In this document: positions 49,489-57,243 of the stretch, in pieces
How the letters are laid out: each line of letters begins with the position of its first letter
Numbering within the stretch: position 1 is the first letter of the stretch
NCBI RefSeq assembly: GCF_014384795.1
Contig: NZ_JACRSR010000001.1
Coordinates: 124,001-188,000, forward strand
Length of the DNA stretch: 64,000 nucleotides
Source: Gehongia tenuis
GTDB taxonomy: Bacteria; Bacillota; Clostridia; Christensenellales; NSJ-53
Direction: 5' to 3'
Notes under the pieces: model-generated
Seen by the model: only the letters and a program-made list of their open reading frames with translations
Told to the model about the DNA's origin: nothing
Database searches by the model: none
Translations under genes and position numbers: made by a program

Positions 49489-49806
49489 ATGGTCGATGAA
49501 AAGATCGTTGAAAGCTTCCACCGGATGTGGGACACTTTTCCTGAGCGGGCGCGGCTGATCCACAGGGACAGAACCGTCCTGGCCGTCAACCGGAAGGCCG
49601 CCGAAATGGGCATGAAGGTGGGTGCGCGGTGCATCGACGATCCGCCCCCGGAGGCGCACCGGGGGTGTAAGGCGGCCGATGCCCTGAAGGCGGGCGAGGG
49701 CAGGTACGGCCTGAACCCCGCGGGCACGCGCATCCGCTTTTGGATCCCCGTGGATGGCTGTAAGGACGTGTATGTGCACTTCTCCATACCCACGGATCAT
49801 CTTTGA
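49489..49806 (+). CDS. Small PAS-like domain protein
   Basis: A 105-residue protein. ESFHRMWDTFPERARLIHR leads into VLAVNRKAAEMGMKVGARC, which has the shape of a PAS-type sensor ('I am X, what I remember' strand-helix). A CIDDPPPEAHRGCKAADAL loop has two cysteines and a histidine, and a beta strand RIRFWIPVDGCKDVYVHFS follows. No output domain is attached. It may bind a metal or haem, but this is a guess. GGAGG lies 8 bases before the ATG at 49489. Confidence 0.6.
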   Translation: MVDEKIVESFHRMWDTFPERARLIHRDRTVLAVNRKAAEMGMKVGARCIDDPPPEAHRGCKAADALKAGEGRYGLNPAGTRIRFWIPVDGCKDVYVHFSIPTDHL

Positions 49807-49869
49807 TCTTGCAAAACGCACGAATTTTCGATATATTTGAAGAGAAAAAATCTGTGAGAAGTGATGGTT

Positions 49870-50676
49870 ATGAATAAAAAAGGGTTCACCCTGGTTGAAG
49901 TTATTGTAGTCCTGGTCATCCTGGCCATTCTGGCGGCGATTCTGGTCCCCTCCATGGTGGGCTGGATCGACAAGGCCAATCAAAAGAAGCATATCGCCGA
50001 ATGCCGGGTGTGCGTGGTTGCGGCCCAGACTTTGGCCAGCGAGGGATATGGGGCTGCCGGCGCCGCGGGTGCGGTGGACCCGGCGGAGGTGCTGGCTCTT
50101 GCCCAGGTGGAAGGCGCTGTGGACAGCGTGGAGATCGCCGCGGATGTGACGGTGCGCCATCTCGTCTATACGGCGCAGGACGGCGTCAAGGTGGTCTACT
50201 GCGGCCTTGGCGGATGCGCCGAGTGCGGCAACAGCGATGCGTACACCGTGGACGGTTCCGTGCCCGGGGGCGGCGGACACACGCCCCAGCAGACGGCCGG
50301 CCGGACCTTCAGCGATCTGACCGCCAAGTTCAAGCAGCTGCAGATGGACAACAAACTGAACAACAGCGACTCCTTTGACGGCGTGAACGCAAAAACGGAG
50401 GGCATGTCCGCCAAGGTCATGTACGATTCCCTTTCCGCCGAGCAGCAGGCCTATCTTGACGGCATATCCTGGTCCATCGTGAAAAGCGGCGCCGGCTGGC
50501 GGCTGTATTTCACGGAAACGAACTATGGCTCGGGGAACGCCAGCGACATCAAGGTCTATAAATATGATCCCGACAGCGGGAAGTACCAATATGCCACAAA
50601 GGGAACCGAGATCGTCGCGGGCAAGGTGAAGGCGAGCGGCACCAGCTGGAGCGAATGGTCGGACACCATGGACTGA
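49870..50676 (+). CDS. Type IV prepilin-like protein
   Basis: A 268-residue protein with the class III signal MNKKGFTLVEVIVVLVILAI; a prepilin peptidase would cut between Gly and Phe and methylate the Phe. After the hydrophobic helix there is a cysteine-rich loop (CRVCVV and later CGLGGCAECG), a Gly/Pro linker and a large polar C-terminal domain rich in Ser, Lys and Tyr. No other pilus genes are near, so it is an orphan. The ribosome site is weak; ATG 49864 and GTG 49861 are alternatives. Confidence 0.85.
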   Translation: MNKKGFTLVEVIVVLVILAILAAILVPSMVGWIDKANQKKHIAECRVCVVAAQTLASEGYGAAGAAGAVDPAEVLALAQVEGAVDSVEIAADVTVRHLVYTAQDGVKVVYCGLGGCAECGNSDAYTVDGSVPGGGGHTPQQTAGRTFSDLTAKFKQLQMDNKLNNSDSFDGVNAKTEGMSAKVMYDSLSAEQQAYLDGISWSIVKSGAGWRLYFTETNYGSGNASDIKVYKYDPDSGKYQYATKGTEIVAGKVKASGTSWSEWSDTMD

Positions 50677-50689
50677 ATCGATCTTCAAG

Positions 50690-50712
50690 GCCGGGCACTG
50701 CCCGGCTTTTTT
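50690..50712 (+). terminator. Terminator after the prepilin-like gene
   Basis: GCCGGGC and GCCCGGC pair around a tight loop (50690-50706) with TTTTTT after. Confidence 0.8.
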
Positions 50713-50770
50713 CATCCAAGGGCCAAAGCCTGAGGGCGGCGCATCCTGGCCGCGGCGCCGGCAGGGGATA

Positions 50771-50801
50771 AAACAAAAGCGCTCCCACAACGTGGGAGCG
50801 C
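50771..50801 (-). terminator. Terminator of tRNA-Arg (minus strand)
   Basis: GCGCTCCCAC (50779-50788) and GTGGGAGCGC (50792-50801) form a 10-bp stem; on the minus strand TTTTGTTT follows. It is 24 bases past the tRNA end. Confidence 0.8.
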
Positions 50802-50824
50802 CGGCGCGTGCAGGCCCGGCCTGC

Positions 50825-50901
50825 TGGCGCACCTAACAGGATTCGAACCTGTGGCCTACCGCTTAGGAGGCGGTCGCTCTATCCTGCTGAGCTATAGGTG
50901 C
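50825..50901 (-). tRNA. tRNA-Arg (anticodon CCT)
   Basis: On the minus strand the acceptor stem GCACCTA/TAGGTGC, anticodon stem ACCGC/GCGGT with loop CTCCTAA (anticodon CCT), T-loop TTCGAAT, discriminator G and encoded CCA are all present. It reads AGG codons. Confidence 0.96.
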
Positions 50902-50917
50902 CCGCTGAACGTTTTTT

Positions 50918-50946
50918 ATTATCCCATAGCCCGTTTGGGATGTCAA
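50918..50946 (-). promoter_or_regulatory. Promoter of tRNA-Arg
   Basis: On the minus strand, TTGACA (50941-50946), 17 bases, GATAAT (50918-50923). It is divergent from the fatty-acid operon promoter. Confidence 0.75.
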
Positions 50947-50962
50947 GAACCGCTTAGTTTTC

Positions 50963-50992
50963 TTGACAGAATATTTCGGATATCGTAATATT
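50963..50992 (+). promoter_or_regulatory. Promoter and candidate operator of the fatty-acid operon
   Basis: TTGACA (50963-50968), 17 bases, TAATAT (50986-50991). Between them, and covering the -10, lies an imperfect palindrome AATATT-N-CG-N5-CG-N-AATATT (50970-50992). The first gene of the operon encodes a MarR-type regulator, so autoregulation in the manner of FabT is likely. The half-site differs from the FabT site of streptococci. Confidence 0.6.
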
Positions 50993-51024
50993 AGACCCAT
51001 AATCAGAGAGATAGAAAATGGACG

Positions 51025-51513
51025 GTGGAGCGGTTGAAGAAAAAAGAGTGCCAGCTCAACGAGCTTTTGGTGGAGACCTTCAGCGTGATTTTGCAGCTGG
51101 AGGAAAAAACCATCCAGCAGAAGGATTTTAAAGATCTGTCCATCCGGGAAATCCACGCCCTTTCGGCTATCGCCGAGGGAAACGGCAGGTCCATGTCCCG
51201 CATGGCGGCCTCCCTCGGGGTGGCCATGTCCACGGTGACCGCCACGGTGGACCGGATCTGCCGCAAGGGCTATGCAAGGCGCATCCAGCAGGAACCGGAC
51301 CGGCGGAAGGTACAGCTGGTTCTGACGAACCGGGGGGACCGGGTGGTGCGGCTGCACCGCCTCTTTCACCGGCAGATGGTGCGGGCCGCCATAAAGGACC
51401 TCGATCCTTTCGAGCAGGGGGTTTTGATCGGCTCCATGGGCAGGCTCAATCATTTCTTTAAGGATGAATGCAGGAATCTTGGCATTCAACTTTCAACGGA
51501 GGCGAAGTTATGA
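51025..51513 (+). CDS. MarR family regulator of fatty acid synthesis (FabT-like)
   Basis: A 162-residue winged-helix protein with LSIREIHALSAIAEGNGRSM, MAASLGVAMSTVTATVDRI (recognition helix) and RRIQQEPDRRKVQLVLTNRG (wing). Its place at the head of a fab/acc operon is that of FabT, which senses long-chain acyl-ACP and represses the operon. The start is uncertain: the GTG at 51025 has no clear ribosome site, and the TTG at 51034 sits only three bases from GGAG. Its stop overlaps the fabH start (ATGA). Confidence 0.85.
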   Translation: MERLKKKECQLNELLVETFSVILQLEEKTIQQKDFKDLSIREIHALSAIAEGNGRSMSRMAASLGVAMSTVTATVDRICRKGYARRIQQEPDRRKVQLVLTNRGDRVVRLHRLFHRQMVRAAIKDLDPFEQGVLIGSMGRLNHFFKDECRNLGIQLSTEAKL

Positions 51514-52454
51514 AACTTAAAATCGTGGGTACGGGAAGCTACCTTCCTGACGAACTTCTGACCAATGAGGACCTGGAGGGCATGGTGGAGACCTCCGACG
51601 AGTGGATCACCACCCGGACCGGCATCAAGGAGCGGCATATCGCCCATGAGGAGCGCACCTCCCACATGGCCATCGAGGCCGCCAGACGCGCTCTTGCCGA
51701 CGCGAAGCTGGATCCAAAGGAGCTGGGCGCGGTGTTTTGCACCACGGTGACTCCCGACGAGATCTGCCCCTTCTTGGCCGCCTATGTGGCCGGCGCCATC
51801 GGGGCGGAGTGCATGGCCATGGATATCAACGCCGCCTGTTCAGGGTTCGTCTACGGGCTGTGGACGGCGGCAGCCCATATGAGCCTTTGCCCGAAGCCGG
51901 TCCTGGTGATCGGCGCGGAGCATCTGACCCGGCTGGTGGATTTCACCGACCGCTCCACCTGCGTGCTCTTCGGCGACGGCGCCGGCGCGGTGGTGGCGGT
52001 GCCCGAGGAGGGCATGCTGGGCTGCAAGCTGATCTGTGAGGAGGATAAGGACGGCTCTCTGGTGATCCCCGGCGTGAATCACCAGATGGACGGCCAGCTG
52101 CTCTCCTCCTATCTTCAGATGAACGGTCAGGCGGTGTACCGCTTCGCCACTACGGTCATGCCGAAAATGGTTCAGGCTGTGGCAAAGGAGGGCGGCGTGG
52201 ATCTTGACGACGTGCGCTGGATCGTGCCCCACCAGGCCAACATCCGGATTATTGAGACCTCGGCCCGGCGGCTGAAGCTGCCCATGGACCGGTTCTTTGT
52301 GAATATCCAGCATGTGGGCAACACTTCGAGCGCCAGCGTGCCCATCGCCCTCGATGCCCTCAATAAAAAGGGCCTCATCGAGTCCGGGGACCTCGTCATC
52401 CTCGCGGCCTTCGGCGGCGGGTTCACGGCGGCCTCCGCGCTGCTGCGCTGGTAA
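51510..52454 (+). CDS. fabH: Beta-ketoacyl-ACP synthase III
   Basis: It starts each fatty acid by joining acetyl-CoA (or a branched primer) with malonyl-ACP. The 314-residue protein has the catalytic Cys110 in DINAACSGFVYGLW, His in WIVPHQANIRI and Asn in VGNTSSASVP. The ATG overlaps the MarR stop by four bases, and CGGAGG precedes it. The next gene, fabK, starts after a 57-base AT-rich gap where acpP often lies in related operons. Confidence 0.96.
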   Translation: MKLKIVGTGSYLPDELLTNEDLEGMVETSDEWITTRTGIKERHIAHEERTSHMAIEAARRALADAKLDPKELGAVFCTTVTPDEICPFLAAYVAGAIGAECMAMDINAACSGFVYGLWTAAAHMSLCPKPVLVIGAEHLTRLVDFTDRSTCVLFGDGAGAVVAVPEEGMLGCKLICEEDKDGSLVIPGVNHQMDGQLLSSYLQMNGQAVYRFATTVMPKMVQAVAKEGGVDLDDVRWIVPHQANIRIIETSARRLKLPMDRFFVNIQHVGNTSSASVPIALDALNKKGLIESGDLVILAAFGGGFTAASALLRW

Positions 52455-52511
52455 ATCTGCGGTTTTATATTTTATCATATTTCTATTATTCTTTTGAAAT
52501 GAGGTGGAACA

Positions 52512-53447
52512 ATGAACACCCGAGTGACGGAACTGTTGGGCATTGAGGTGCCCATTTTCCAGGGGGGCATGGCCTGGGTCGCCGACGGCGATCTGGCCAG
52601 CGCCGTATCGGCGGCGGGCGGCCTTGGCATCATTGCCGCGGCCAATGCGCCGGTGGAATGGGTGCGGGGCGAGATTGCCAAGGTGAGAAGCCGGACCGCG
52701 AACCCCTTCGCGGTGAACATCATGCTGATGAGCCCGAACGCCGAGGAAGTGGCAAAGCTGGTCATCGAGGAGAAGGTGCCGGTGGTGACCACCGGCGCGG
52801 GCAGCCCGGCAAAGTACATGGAGGACTGGAAGAGAGCGGGCATCAAGGTGATTCCGGTGATCCCGGCGGTGGCCCTGGCCCGGCGCATGGAGCGCTGCGG
52901 CGCCGACGCCGTGGTGGCGGAGGGCTGTGAATCCGGCGGCCATGTGGGGGAGATGACCACCATGGCGCTGATGCCCCAGGTGGTGGACGCCGTGAAGATT
53001 CCCGTGATTGCGGCGGGCGGCATCGGCGACGGCCGGGGCATGGCCGCGGCCTTCATGCTGGGCGCCGGCGGCGTGCAGGTGGGCACCCGGTTTGTGGTGG
53101 CCAAGGAATCGAACGTGCATCCCGCCTACAAGGAGCGCATCCTCAAAGCCAGGGATACCGATACGATCGTGACGGGCAGGCCCAACGGCGCGCCGGTCAG
53201 GACGCTCAAGAACAAGTTGGCCCGGGAGCTCAAGGAGCTGGAGGACGCCAGAGTGCCCTTTGAGGAATTTGAGAACAAGGCCGCCGGCGGACTGCGGCGT
53301 GCGGTGGTGGAGGGCGACGTGGACGAAGGTTCCCTCATGGCGGGGCAGATCGCGGGCCTGGTGAGCCGGGAGGAGACCTGCCGGGAGATCATCGAAAGCA
53401 TGGTCCGGGAGGCGGAAGCCCTTCTGGGAGGTGGCGGCCGTGGGTAA
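52512..53447 (+). CDS. fabK: Enoyl-ACP reductase II (FMN-dependent)
   Basis: It reduces the enoyl-ACP double bond with NAD(P)H through FMN and replaces FabI in many Firmicutes; this form is insensitive to triclosan. The 311-residue protein has PIFQGGMAWVADGDLASAVS, the catalytic histidine in AEGCESGGHVGEMTT and the FMN phosphate site VIAAGGIGDGRGMAAA. GAGGTGG precedes the ATG. It overlaps fabD. No fabI is seen in the operon. Confidence 0.95.
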   Translation: MNTRVTELLGIEVPIFQGGMAWVADGDLASAVSAAGGLGIIAAANAPVEWVRGEIAKVRSRTANPFAVNIMLMSPNAEEVAKLVIEEKVPVVTTGAGSPAKYMEDWKRAGIKVIPVIPAVALARRMERCGADAVVAEGCESGGHVGEMTTMALMPQVVDAVKIPVIAAGGIGDGRGMAAAFMLGAGGVQVGTRFVVAKESNVHPAYKERILKARDTDTIVTGRPNGAPVRTLKNKLARELKELEDARVPFEEFENKAAGGLRRAVVEGDVDEGSLMAGQIAGLVSREETCREIIESMVREAEALLGGGGRG

Positions 53448-54372
53448 GCTGGCCTTTATCTTTGCCGGACAGGGCGCGCAGAAGCCGGGCATGGGGCACA
53501 GCCTGTATGAAGGCAGCGCCGCGGCTCGGGAGATCTTTGAACGGGCGGAGAACATCCGGCCCGGCATGAAAAAGCTTTGTTTTGAGGGCCCTGCAGAGGA
53601 ACTGAACGAGACGGTGAACACCCAGCCCGCCCTGTTTACGGCGGAAGCCGCGGCCTTCGCGGCGCTGGCGGAAGCGGGTGTAAGGCCGGAACTCACCGCC
53701 GGGTTCTCCGCCGGAGAGTACGGCGCGCTCCATGCCGCCGGAGCCCTTGATTTTGAGCCGTGCCTTAGGCTCATCATGGCCCGGGCCGAACACATGCAGC
53801 GGGCGGCTTCGGTCCATCCCGGCAGCATGCTGGCGCTCATCGGCGGCACGGCGGAAGACGCGCTGGAACTGTGCCGGGATGCGGAGGAAGCGGGCGTGAT
53901 CCTGCCGGTGAACTACAACTGCCCGGGGCAGACGGTGGTGGCGGGGGAGAATCCCGCCATCGAGCGGGCGGAGGACCTGGCGAAGGAGAGGCGGCTTCGG
54001 GCCGTGCGCCTGGCGGTTTCGGGTGCCTTCCATTCCCCCCTCATGGTGGAGGCCGCGAAAGCCTTTAAGGCGGATCTCGCGGCGGCGGCCTTTGAGGCGC
54101 CGAAGATTCCCATCGTATCCAATGTGACGGCCCAGCCCATGGGCCGGGCGGACTTCGCCGCCCTCGAGGCAGCCCAGGTGAAGAGTCCCGTGCGCTGGGA
54201 GGAAAGCGTTCGAACGCTGATGGAGCTGGGCGCGGATGCCTTCGTGGAGGTGGGCCCGGGCAAAACCCTGGCCGGCTTCCTGAAGCGGATCGACCGGCAT
54301 CTTCCCGTTTGGGGCACGGAGGACATGGGGGGCGTTGCCGCGGCGGCGGCAGCCCTGAAAGGAGGCGCGTGA
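53440..54372 (+). CDS. fabD: Malonyl-CoA:ACP transacylase
   Basis: It loads malonyl groups onto the acyl carrier protein. The 310-residue protein has FIFAGQGAQKPGMG, the nucleophile Ser90 in AGFSAGEYGAL, and His in VSGAFHSPLM. The GTG at 53440 is eight bases after GGGAGG; the GTG at 53431 overlaps that site. It overlaps the fabK end, and its stop overlaps the fabG start by one base. Confidence 0.95.
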   Translation: MGKLAFIFAGQGAQKPGMGHSLYEGSAAAREIFERAENIRPGMKKLCFEGPAEELNETVNTQPALFTAEAAAFAALAEAGVRPELTAGFSAGEYGALHAAGALDFEPCLRLIMARAEHMQRAASVHPGSMLALIGGTAEDALELCRDAEEAGVILPVNYNCPGQTVVAGENPAIERAEDLAKERRLRAVRLAVSGAFHSPLMVEAAKAFKADLAAAAFEAPKIPIVSNVTAQPMGRADFAALEAAQVKSPVRWEESVRTLMELGADAFVEVGPGKTLAGFLKRIDRHLPVWGTEDMGGVAAAAAALKGGA

Positions 54373-55109
54373 TGGAAATTAAATGCGCGGTGGTCACCGG
54401 CGCTTCCCGGGGCATCGGCCGGGGCATTGCTCTTGAGCTGGCCCGGCGGGGCATGAATGTGGTCATCAATTATAACAGCAGTGCCGAGGCGGCGGACGCC
54501 TTGATTCGGGAGATCGAGGAAATGGGCGTGAGGGCCCTGGCGGTGCAGGCGGACGTGAGCGATTTTGAGGCCGCCGGCCGGCTCATCCAAAAGGCGGAGG
54601 AGACCTTCGGGCGGGTGGACGTACTCGTCAACAACGCGGGCATCACCCGGGACGGCCTTCTCATGCGCATGAAGGAGGAGGATTTTGACCGGGTGATCGA
54701 GGTCAACCTCAAAAGCGCCTTCAACTGTATGCGCCATGCGGTCCGGGGCATGGGCCAAAGGCGGTACGGACGGATCGTCAGCCTGTCCTCGGTGGCGGGC
54801 GTCGTGGGCAATGCCGGACAGGCCAACTATTCCGCCTCCAAGGCGGGCGTCATCGGCCTCACCAAGGCCGCGGCCCGGGAGCTCGCCCGCCGGGGCATCA
54901 CCGTCAATGCGGTGGCCCCCGGCTTCATCGATACCGACATGACAGCGGCCATGCCGGAAGCGGCCAGGACAGCGGTGCTCGCCACCGTCCCCATGCAGCG
55001 GGGCGGACGGGTGGAGGACGTGGCGAAAGCCGTGGCCTTTCTTGTGAGCGATGACGCCGCCTACATCACAGGCCAGGTGCTGTCCGTGGACGGCGGGCTG
55101 GCCATGTAA
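54372..55109 (+). CDS. fabG: 3-oxoacyl-ACP reductase
   Basis: It reduces the 3-keto group with NADPH. The 245-residue short-chain dehydrogenase has the cofactor loop VVTGASRGIGRGIAL, NNAGITRDGLLMRM, and the Ser-Tyr-Lys site with YSASKAGVIGLTKA. It ends with YITGQVLSVDGGLAM. The start codon overlaps the fabD stop by one base. Confidence 0.96.
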   Translation: MEIKCAVVTGASRGIGRGIALELARRGMNVVINYNSSAEAADALIREIEEMGVRALAVQADVSDFEAAGRLIQKAEETFGRVDVLVNNAGITRDGLLMRMKEEDFDRVIEVNLKSAFNCMRHAVRGMGQRRYGRIVSLSSVAGVVGNAGQANYSASKAGVIGLTKAAARELARRGITVNAVAPGFIDTDMTAAMPEAARTAVLATVPMQRGGRVEDVAKAVAFLVSDDAAYITGQVLSVDGGLAM

Positions 55110-55120
55110 GGAGGATAACT

Positions 55121-56359
55121 ATGAAAAGACGGGTAGTTGTAACGGGACTGGGCGCCATCACCCCGGTGGGCAACGGCGTCATCCCTTCCTGGGAGGCCCT
55201 CAAGGCCGGGAAAGCCGGCATTGGGACCATCTCCCATTTCGATCCCGCCGAATACACGGTGAAGCTGGCGGCGGAGGTCAAGGATTTTAAGCCCGAGGAC
55301 TATATGGATAAGCGGGAAGCCCGCAGGATGGATCTTTTCTGTCAGTATGCCATGGCGGCGGGAAGCGAGGCCATGGACGATGCGGGGATCGATCTTGAGA
55401 AGGTGGACCGGAACCGCTTCGGCGTTCTGGTGGGTTCGGGCATCGGCGGCATTTCCACCATCGAGCAGGAACAGCAGAAATTTCTGGAGCGGGGCAACCG
55501 CCGCGTCTCCCCCCTCATGATTCCCATGGCCATCGCCAACATGGGCGCGGGCCAGCTGGCCATCCGCTACGGCCTTCGGGGCCGGTGCGCCAGCACGGTG
55601 ACCGCCTGCTCCTCCGGCAACGACGCCATCGGCGAAGCCTTCCGGATGATCCGCCACGGCTATGCCGATTACATGCTGTGCGGCGGCGCCGAGGCGCCCA
55701 TCACGCCTCTGGCGGTGGCGGCCTTCAACAACATGCAGGCCCTGACCCGGGCGGAGGACCCCCTCCGGGCGTCCATTCCCTTTGATAAGGAACGCTCCGG
55801 CTTCGTCATCGGCGAGGGCGCGTCCCTCATGGTGCTGGAGACCTACGAATCGGCGGCGGCCCGGGGCGCCAAAATCTATGGGGAGCTGCTGGGCTATGGG
55901 TCCACCTGCGACGCCTTCCACATCACCGCCCCCGAACCGGAGGGCAGCGGCGGCGCCCGGGCCATGAGCGAGGCCATGGCGGACGGCGGCGTATCCCCGG
56001 AGGAAATCGACTATATCAACGCCCATGGCACCAGCACGCCCCTCAACGACCGCATCGAGACGGCCGCCATCAAGAAGGCCCTGGGGGAGCATGCCGCGAA
56101 GGCGGCCATCAGCTCCACCAAGTCCATGACCGGACACATGCTGGGCGCGGCGGGCGCATTTGAAGCCATGGTGTGCATTCTCGCCATGGCGGAGGGCTTC
56201 ATTCCGCCCACGGCAAACTACCAGGTGCCCGATCCCGAGTGCGATCTCGACTATGTGCCGGTGGAAGGGCGCAGGCAGGAAGTGAACTATGCTCTGTCGA
56301 ACTCCTTAGGGTTCGGAGGACACAACGCGACCTTGCTTTTTGGTAAGGTGAAGGATTGA
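55121..56359 (+). CDS. fabF: Beta-ketoacyl-ACP synthase II
   Basis: It elongates acyl-ACP with malonyl-ACP. The 412-residue protein has the nucleophile Cys in STVTACSSGNDAIG, and His in INAHGTSTPLNDR and KSMTGHMLGAAGA. AAGGAGG lies before the ATG. It is 11 bases from fabG. No separate fabB is in the operon. Confidence 0.96.
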   Translation: MKRRVVVTGLGAITPVGNGVIPSWEALKAGKAGIGTISHFDPAEYTVKLAAEVKDFKPEDYMDKREARRMDLFCQYAMAAGSEAMDDAGIDLEKVDRNRFGVLVGSGIGGISTIEQEQQKFLERGNRRVSPLMIPMAIANMGAGQLAIRYGLRGRCASTVTACSSGNDAIGEAFRMIRHGYADYMLCGGAEAPITPLAVAAFNNMQALTRAEDPLRASIPFDKERSGFVIGEGASLMVLETYESAAARGAKIYGELLGYGSTCDAFHITAPEPEGSGGARAMSEAMADGGVSPEEIDYINAHGTSTPLNDRIETAAIKKALGEHAAKAAISSTKSMTGHMLGAAGAFEAMVCILAMAEGFIPPTANYQVPDPECDLDYVPVEGRRQEVNYALSNSLGFGGHNATLLFGKVKD

Positions 56360-56376
56360 AGGAAGGTGAAGCGCGG

Positions 56377-56790
56377 ATGAATATGGATGAAATCACCCGC
56401 CTGATCGGCGCCCTCGACAAGTCGTCGGTATCGGTGCTGGAACTGAAGGACGGGGAATTCTCCCTGAAGCTTGAAAAGGCGGCGCAGCAGATCGTGACCA
56501 CTCCCACGGTGATGCCGGTGGCGGTCACCGCCGATCCGGAAAGCGCCGGCGAGGAGCTGGGCCCGGACGTGAAGGAAGTGCTCTCCCCCATGGTGGGCAC
56601 GTTCCATACGCTGAAGGACGAAGTGAAGGTGGGCGACCGCTTGAAGAAGGGCGACGCCCTTTGCTCCATCGAGGCGATGAAGCTCATGAATGAGATCGTC
56701 ATGGAGGAGGACGGGGAGATCGTGTGGGTCTCCGCGGGAGAGGGCGATCTGGTGGAATTCGGCCAGCAGCTCTTCCAATACCGTCCCTAA
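56377..56790 (+). CDS. accB: Biotin carboxyl carrier protein of acetyl-CoA carboxylase
   Basis: It carries CO2 on biotin between AccC and AccDA. The 137-residue protein has an N-terminal helix (MNMDEITRLIGALDKSS), a linker rich in Thr/Pro/Val/Ala, and the biotinyl domain with Lys102 in SIEAMKLMNE. The ATG at 56377 follows GGAAGGTG by about nine bases. Confidence 0.95.
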   Translation: MNMDEITRLIGALDKSSVSVLELKDGEFSLKLEKAAQQIVTTPTVMPVAVTADPESAGEELGPDVKEVLSPMVGTFHTLKDEVKVGDRLKKGDALCSIEAMKLMNEIVMEEDGEIVWVSAGEGDLVEFGQQLFQYRP

Positions 56791-56802
56791 GGAGGCAGGA
56801 AT

Positions 56803-57243
56803 ATGACGCAAGAGGAAATCAAGGCAATCATTCCCCATCGGGATCCCTTCCTGTTTTTGTCGGAAGTGGAGGCGTGCGTGTCCGGCGAGAGCTGCACGGG
56901 GGTTTGGAAGCTCACCGGTGAGGAATATTTCTTCAAGGGGCATTTCCCCGATTATCCCGTGGTGCCCGGCGTGCTGCTGCTGGAGGCGGTATGCCAGACC
57001 GGCGCGGTGGCCATCCTGTGCAAGGATGAATACAGGGGCCGCATCGCGGTGCTGGCGGGCGTGGAGAAAGCCCGCTTCAGAAAGCAGGTCCGCCCCGGAG
57101 ACACGATCCGCATGACCGCCCGGGTGATCCGCCAGAAGGGCATCATCGGCGTGGCCGAGGGGGAAGGCTATGTGGACGGGGAACTGGCGGTAAGCGCCAG
57201 GGTCATGTTCGGCCTGCCGGAACCGGAGGCCCAAAATGTTTAA
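56803..57243 (+). CDS. fabZ: 3-hydroxyacyl-ACP dehydratase
   Basis: It removes water from 3-hydroxyacyl-ACP. The 146-residue hot-dog fold protein has the catalytic His47 in FKGHFPDYPVVPG and Glu61 in LLLEAVCQTGAV. IIPHRDPFLFLSEVE near the start is typical. Its end overlaps the accC start by eight bases, so they are coupled. Confidence 0.95.
   Translation: MTQEEIKAIIPHRDPFLFLSEVEACVSGESCTGVWKLTGEEYFFKGHFPDYPVVPGVLLLEAVCQTGAVAILCKDEYRGRIAVLAGVEKARFRKQVRPGDTIRMTARVIRQKGIIGVAEGEGYVDGELAVSARVMFGLPEPEAQNV

Noticed and set aside
51840..53849. Long open frame (669 codons) on the minus strand across fabH, fabK and fabD
   Set aside because: It is antisense to three well-supported genes, has a His/Pro/Arg-rich composition typical of GC-rich reverse frames, and has no ribosome site or domain.
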